Source: Microbacteriaceae bacterium VKM Ac-2854
GTDB taxonomy: Bacteria > Actinomycetota > Actinomycetes > Actinomycetales > Microbacteriaceae
DNA length: 64,000 bases
Direction of reading: 5' to 3'
NCBI GenBank assembly: GCA_013205085.1
Contig: JABMLH010000002.1
Location: 375,425 to 439,424, forward strand
Shown here piece by piece: positions 58,590 through 64,000 of this stretch (its first letter is position 1; the number at the start of each line of letters is the position of its first letter). Made by a program: the position numbers and the translations under genes. The notes under the pieces were generated by a model. The model saw nothing but the letters and a program-made list of their open reading frames with translations. It was not told the DNA's origin and did no database searches.

Positions 58590-59897
58590 CTAGGAGATGC
58601 GGTCGGCGATGAGGGGGCCGCCGGTGAGGATGTCGTCGCCTTCGGAGCCGATGCGGTAGGCGGTGGTCAGGGCGGCCAGGGCGCGGTCGAAGCGGGCGGG
58701 CTCGTCGGCGGAGAGGGTGAACAGGGGTTGGCCGGCGCGCACGAGGTCGCCGGGCTTGGCGTGCAGGTCGATGCCCGCGGCGTGCTGCACCGGGTCGGAC
58801 TGGCGGGCGCGACCGGCGCCGAGGCGCCAGGCGGCGATGCCGAAGGGCAGGGCCTGCTGCTCCACGAGCACGCCATCGCGCTCCGCAGTGACCACGTACT
58901 TTTCGCGGGCGACCGGCAGCGCCGCCTCCGGATCGCCGCCCTGGGCACGGATCACGGCGCGCCACGAGTCCATCGCACGGCCGTCGTCGAGCGCGGCCTC
59001 CACGTCGGCGTCCGGCTGGCCGGCGAGGGTCAACATCTCACGCGCCAGTGCGATGGTCAGCTCGCGGATGTCGGCGGGTCCGCCGCCGGCGAGCACCTCG
59101 ACGGATTCGCGGACCTCGTTCGCGTTGCCGATCGCGAGGCCCAGCGGCACGTTCATGTTCGTCAGCAGCGCCGTCGTGCGCACGCCGGCGTCGTTGCCGA
59201 GATCGACCATCGCCTGCGCGAGTTCGCGCGACTTGGCGATGTCCTGCATAAAAGCGCCGGAGCCGAACTTCACGTCGAGAACCAGGGCATCCGTGCCCTC
59301 GGCGATCTTCTTCGACATGATCGAGGAGGCGATCAGCGGAATGGCCTCGACGGTTCCGGTGATGTCGCGCAGCGCGTAGAGCTTCTTGTCGGCCGGCGCG
59401 AGCCCCGAACCCGCCGCGCAGATGACGCCGTTCACGGTGCGCATCTGCTCGAACATCTCCTCGTTGGAGAGATCGGCGCGCCAGCCGGGGATCGACTCGA
59501 GCTTGTCGAGCGTGCCGCCGGTGTGGCCGAGGCCGCGGCCCGAGAGCTGCGGCACCGCGACGCCGAAGGAGGCGACCAGCGGCATCAGGGGCAGGGTGAT
59601 CTTGTCACCCACGCCGCCCGTCGAGTGCTTGTCGACGGTCGGCTTGCCGAGGCCGTCGAAACGCATCCGCTCGCCGCTGTTGATCATCGCGAGCGTCATG
59701 TCGCGGATCTCGTCGCGGCTCATCCCGTTCAGCAGCACGGCCATCGCGAACGCGGCCATCTGCTCGTCGGCGACGTAGCCGCGCGTGTACGCGTCGATCA
59801 GCCAGTCGATCTCCCCGGTCGAGAGCGGCTTCTTGTCGCGCTTGCTGCGGATGATGTCGACGGCGTCGTACGCCTCGACGGCGGAGGTGGTGCTCAT
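58590..59897 (-). CDS. deoA: Thymidine (pyrimidine-nucleoside) phosphorylase
   Basis: 435 aa from ATG 59897. It has YDAVDIIRSKRDKKPLSTGEI, KHSTGGVGDKITLPLMPLVA (phosphate site), LSGRGLGHTGGTLDKLES, ITGTVEAIPLIASSIMSKKIAEG and DVKFGSGAFM. It cleaves thymidine or deoxyuridine to base and deoxyribose-1-phosphate. Last gene of the ABC importer-cdd-deoA run; 106 bp containing a tandem repeat separate it from cdd. Confidence 0.95.
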   Translation of the reverse strand: MSTTSAVEAYDAVDIIRSKRDKKPLSTGEIDWLIDAYTRGYVADEQMAAFAMAVLLNGMSRDEIRDMTLAMINSGERMRFDGLGKPTVDKHSTGGVGDKITLPLMPLVASFGVAVPQLSGRGLGHTGGTLDKLESIPGWRADLSNEEMFEQMRTVNGVICAAGSGLAPADKKLYALRDITGTVEAIPLIASSIMSKKIAEGTDALVLDVKFGSGAFMQDIAKSRELAQAMVDLGNDAGVRTTALLTNMNVPLGLAIGNANEVRESVEVLAGGGPADIRELTIALAREMLTLAGQPDADVEAALDDGRAMDSWRAVIRAQGGDPEAALPVAREKYVVTAERDGVLVEQQALPFGIAAWRLGAGRARQSDPVQHAAGIDLHAKPGDLVRAGQPLFTLSADEPARFDRALAALTTAYRIGSEGDDILTGGPLIADRIS

Positions 59898-59932
59898 GCG
59901 GATCCTTCGTGGGAGAGGGGGGCCCAGGGGTG

Positions 59933-60000
59933 GGCTGGAGGGAGCAAGCCCGGCGTGGACCGGAGGGAGCAAGCCCGGCGTGCGCCGGAGGGAACGAGGA
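59933..60000. repeat. 25-bp tandem repeat between cdd and deoA
   Basis: GGAGGGAGCAAGCCCGGCGT recurs at 59937 and 59962, with a decayed third copy at 59987. The period is exactly 25 bp. Confidence 0.75.
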
Positions 60001-60003
60001 GCG

Positions 60004-60423
60004 TTACTCGGCCGAGTACGCCTCGAGCGTGCGCGGCCCGAACGCGTCGGGGATGACCTCGTCGATGGTGCGGATGCCGGAGACCGTCTCCAGCAGCATG
60101 CCCTCCGCGGAGTGCTCGAACAGGAGCTGGCGGCAGCGCCCGCACGGCATCAGCACGTTGCCGTGCCCGTCGACGCAGGTGAACGCCACCAGCTTGCCGC
60201 CCCCGGTCATGTGCAGGGCGGAGACCAGCGCGCACTCGGCGCAGAGCGTCAGACCGTACGAGGCGTTCTCGACGTTGCAGCCGGCGATGACGCGCCCGTC
60301 GTCGACGAGCGCGGCCACCCCCACCGGGAACTTCGAGTACGGCACGTAGGCGTTCGTCTTCGCCGCGTTCGCCGTGGCGCGCAGCAGCTCCCAGTCGATC
60401 ACGGCTCTGTCGATGTCGACCAT
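60004..60423 (-). CDS. cdd: Cytidine deaminase
   Basis: 139 aa, short tetrameric type. It has YVPYSKFPVGVAAL, GCNVENASYGLTLCAECAL (Zn ligand and catalytic Glu in C-A-E) and MPCGRCRQLL (P-C-x-x-C ligands). It converts cytidine to uridine. It starts 7 bp after the permease gene, so uptake and deamination are co-expressed. Confidence 0.95.
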   Translation of the reverse strand: MVDIDRAVIDWELLRATANAAKTNAYVPYSKFPVGVAALVDDGRVIAGCNVENASYGLTLCAECALVSALHMTGGGKLVAFTCVDGHGNVLMPCGRCRQLLFEHSAEGMLLETVSGIRTIDEVIPDAFGPRTLEAYSAE

Positions 60424-60430
60424 CTCGCTC

Positions 60431-61705
60431 CTAGTTCTTGAAATACGATTTGCCGGAGGCGGCCGGCCCGCGGGACTGACCGACGAGACCGGCGACGGCG
60501 AGGATCGTCACGACGTAGGGCAGCATCAGCATGAACTCGCTCGGCACCGGGGAACCGATCGAGCCGAGAACCGTCTGCAGGTTCGACGCGAAGCCGAACA
60601 GCAGGGAGGCGAGCGTCGCCTTGATCGGGTCCCACCGGCCGAAGATGACGGCGGCGAGGGCGATGAAGCCGGCGCCCGCGGTCATCTCCTTCGTGAAGGT
60701 GCTCACCGCATCCAGCGTGTAATAGGCGCCGCCGATGCCGGCGATGGAGCCGGCGAGCGAGACGTTCCAGAACCGGCTGCGGGCGACGTTGATGCCGACG
60801 GTGTCGGCCGCCTGCGGATGCTCACCGACGGCGCGCAGGCGCAGGCCCCACTTGGTCTTGAACAGCCCCCACCAGACCGCGGCGACGGCGATGTACATCA
60901 GGTATACGATGATCGACTGGTTGAACAGGACGGGCCCGATGATCGGGATCTGTTCCAGCACCGGGATCGGCAGCGAGGGGAACTGCGCCGGCTTGTTCAG
61001 CAGCTCCGAATCCGCGGTCAGCACCTGCGAGTACAGGAAGCTGGTCAGGCCCGTGACGAGCACGTTCAGCACAACACCCACGATGACCTGATCGACGTAG
61101 TACTTGATCGCGAACGCCGCGAGCACGAACGAGACCAGGACGGCTGCGACCATCGCGGCGATCAGACCGGCGACGGCGACCTTGGTGACCGACGCCACCA
61201 CCGCCGCGGTGAACGCACCGGCGAGCAGTTGCCCCTCGATCGCGACGTTGACGACGCCGACGCGCTCCGAGATCACGCCGCCGAGCGAGCCGAAGATCAA
61301 CGGAGTCGCCAGGCCGACGGTGCCCAGCAGCAGGCCGGTCACGGGCAGCGCCGCGCCGGCGGAGGCCCACGTCAGGAAGCCGACGAGGAAGATGACGGCG
61401 AAGACGACCGAGTACCACAGCGCGATCCGGCGCTCCTGACGCACCGCGATGAACGCGTAGCCGGCCAGCAGGATGCACGCGATCGTGGCGACGATGCCCG
61501 TGCCGCGCGTCGGGAACGGGATGTTCGGCACGGCGAAGAAGTCGCCCTCGGTCGCCAGCCGGAAGGTGGACGTGCCGTCGCGGCCGAACAGCACGAACAG
61601 CACGAGCGCGACCAGCGCGAAGATCGCGTACGCGATCGGCGCCTTCCAGCTGCGCACCACGATGCGGTCGGAGGACGGCAGCGCCGTCCGGGTCACCGCG
61701 CTCAT
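60431..61705 (-). CDS. ABC transporter permease (nucleoside type, YufQ-like)
   Basis: 424 aa from ATG 61705, overlapping the upstream permease by ATGA. About ten membrane spans are visible. It has the BPD_transp_2 landmarks LIFGSLGGVISERVGVVNVAIEGQLLAGAF and LRAVGEHPQAADTVGINV (cytoplasmic EAA-like loop). With the neighbouring permease and ATPase it forms a guanosine/nucleoside-type importer. The substrate-binding lipoprotein is not in the window. Confidence 0.9.
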   Translation of the reverse strand: MSAVTRTALPSSDRIVVRSWKAPIAYAIFALVALVLFVLFGRDGTSTFRLATEGDFFAVPNIPFPTRGTGIVATIACILLAGYAFIAVRQERRIALWYSVVFAVIFLVGFLTWASAGAALPVTGLLLGTVGLATPLIFGSLGGVISERVGVVNVAIEGQLLAGAFTAAVVASVTKVAVAGLIAAMVAAVLVSFVLAAFAIKYYVDQVIVGVVLNVLVTGLTSFLYSQVLTADSELLNKPAQFPSLPIPVLEQIPIIGPVLFNQSIIVYLMYIAVAAVWWGLFKTKWGLRLRAVGEHPQAADTVGINVARSRFWNVSLAGSIAGIGGAYYTLDAVSTFTKEMTAGAGFIALAAVIFGRWDPIKATLASLLFGFASNLQTVLGSIGSPVPSEFMLMLPYVVTILAVAGLVGQSRGPAASGKSYFKN

Positions 61706-63014
61706 GCGGCCACCGCCTTCCCGGTCTTCTTCGGAGCCTTTTTGCTTGGGCCGCTGCCGGGAGCCGGCAGGCGGAAGATCGCCCGCACCAGCGGCGGGGC
61801 GGCGATGAACAGCACGATCAGCGACTGCACGACCAGCACGACGTCGATCGGGATGCCCTGGGCCGCCTGCATCGAGTACCCGCCGGCCTTGAACGCACCG
61901 AAGAGGATGCCCGCGAAGAACACTCCCCACGGCCGCGAACGGCCCAGGAGCGCGACGGTGATCGCGTCGAAGCCGATGCCCGCGTCGATGCCCGAGCTGA
62001 ATCCCGAGGTGACGGTGCCCTGCACCTGGGAGGCGCCGGCCAAGCCGAGCAGACCGCCCGAGATCAGCATCGCGTAGACGTACATGTTCTTCACGTTCAT
62101 ACCGGCCACGCGTGCCGCGTTCGGGTTCTCACCGACGGCGCGGAACTTGAAGCCGAGGCTGGAGCGGTTCAGGATCCACCAGACCGCGACGGTGGCGATG
62201 ATCGCGAAGACGAAGCCGATGTTCAGCGCGTAGTTCGAGCCGAGCAGGGACGGGAAGATGGCCGTCTCCTTCATCGCGGGCGACTTGGGATTGTTCGAGC
62301 CGGGAGCCTGGAGGGCACCGGGGGTGCGCAGCAGGAAGGCGATCAGGTAGAAAGCGACGTAGTTCAGCATGATCGTGAGGATCACCTCGTGCGCACCCGT
62401 GCGCGCCTTGATCACGCCGACGATGCCGCCCCAGAGGGCACCACCGATGACGCCGGCCACCGTGGCGATCAGCATGTGCACGCCCCACGGCAGGTCGAAC
62501 GAGAATCCGACCCAGCCGGCGCACGCGGCCGCGATCAGCATCTGGCCGCGACCACCGATGTTGAACAGGCCGACGCGGAAGGCGAGGGCCACACCCAGTC
62601 CGCCGGCGATCAGCGGCGTCGCGAACGCGAGGGTGTCGAACAGCGGCTTGATGCCGTTCGCGAAGCCGTCGCGGCGGAAGTTGTAGATCGAGCCCTGGAA
62701 CAGAGAGGTGTACGCACCGGCGACGGCGTTCCACACCGCCGCGATGGTGTCGCCCGGTCGGGCGAAGAAGTAGCCGGCTGCGGCCTGCACCTTCTCGTCG
62801 GTGAACGAGATCAGGATGCCGCCCGCCACCAGGGAGAGCACCACGGCCAGCACCGACATCAGCGCGCTGGAGGAGAGGATCTCGCGCAGGATGCGGTTGG
62901 CCTCCGGGGCCTCCGCCGCGGGCCGCACCTCCTGCTTGGGCTTCTGGCCGGGCTCGAGGCCGGTCTTCTGCTCGGTCTCCGCGTCGGGATCGACCGGAGG
63001 GAGTTGGCTGTCGC

Positions 63015-63018
<4 letters not shown>
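61702..63018 (-). CDS. ABC transporter permease (nucleoside type, YufP-like)
   Basis: 438 aa. An acidic/polar N-terminal tail of ~45 residues is followed by membrane spans and the same family landmarks: FRVGLFNIGGRGQMLIAAACAGWVG and FRAVGENPNAARVAGMNV. The C-terminus is basic (GSGPSKKAPKKTGK). It is translationally coupled to both neighbours and pairs with the other permease as a heterodimer. Confidence 0.9.

Positions 63019-64000
<982 letters not shown>

Overview
The window is high-GC DNA (mostly GC-rich third codon positions) from an actinobacterium, most likely Microbacteriaceae, perhaps close to Microbacterium. Supporting signs are an acyl-CoA carboxylase with alpha, beta and tiny epsilon subunits, an LpdA-type flavoprotein, an LCP ligase coupled to purE/purK, TAnnnT promoters placed 6-7 nt before start codons, and GTG starts with GTGA/ATGA overlaps. 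The family assignment is inference from gene content. I saw no rRNA, tRNA, CRISPR array, transposase or phage gene.

Layout. (A) 1-18.6 kb: a cell-surface glycan locus. It holds the tail of a Wzt-like ATPase, four GT4 glycosyltransferases, two GT2/GtrA pairs, three large GT-C-like membrane proteins, a UDP-xylose synthase, a rhamnosyltransferase-like GT2, dTDP-rhamnose synthesis (rfbD) and an acyltransferase. A secreted GNA-type lectin and an LCP ligase follow (18.7-20.7 kb). (B) 20.7-24.8 kb: purK-purE-LCP operon, a DUF559 gene between hairpins, then birA and a PH-domain protein. (C) 24.9-39.3 kb: acyl-CoA carboxylase beta, epsilon, Maf and alpha genes on the plus strand. They are split by minus-strand blocks: two rhomboid-like/DUF2156 proteins, a kinase/pseudokinase/regulator operon, and an RNA methyltransferase. 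(D) 39.4-42.9 kb: a PadR-led operon with a duplicated membrane-plus-secreted module and two matching palindromes. (E) 42.9-47.1 kb: LpdA-like enzyme, then purine nucleoside phosphorylase coupled to a phosphosugar mutase. (F) 47.2-55.3 kb: five tandem genes for exported, beta-rich proteins with RR signal peptides, with a PTS IIB gene fragment stranded between the fourth and fifth. (G) 55.3-64 kb: PTS IIB/IIA with adenosine deaminase, nucleoside hydrolase, deoA, cdd and a nucleoside-type ABC importer that runs off the end.

How it fits together. Region A builds and decorates a rhamnose/xylose-containing wall glycopolymer, and the LCP protein would attach it to peptidoglycan. Regions E and G import and break down nucleosides, sending pentose phosphates to central metabolism. 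BirA biotinylates the carboxylase alpha subunit. The least explained parts are the exported-protein array, the PadR operon, the rhomboid-like/DUF2156 pair, a 22-bp palindrome present twice, and a spaced repeat array before the purine nucleoside phosphorylase gene.
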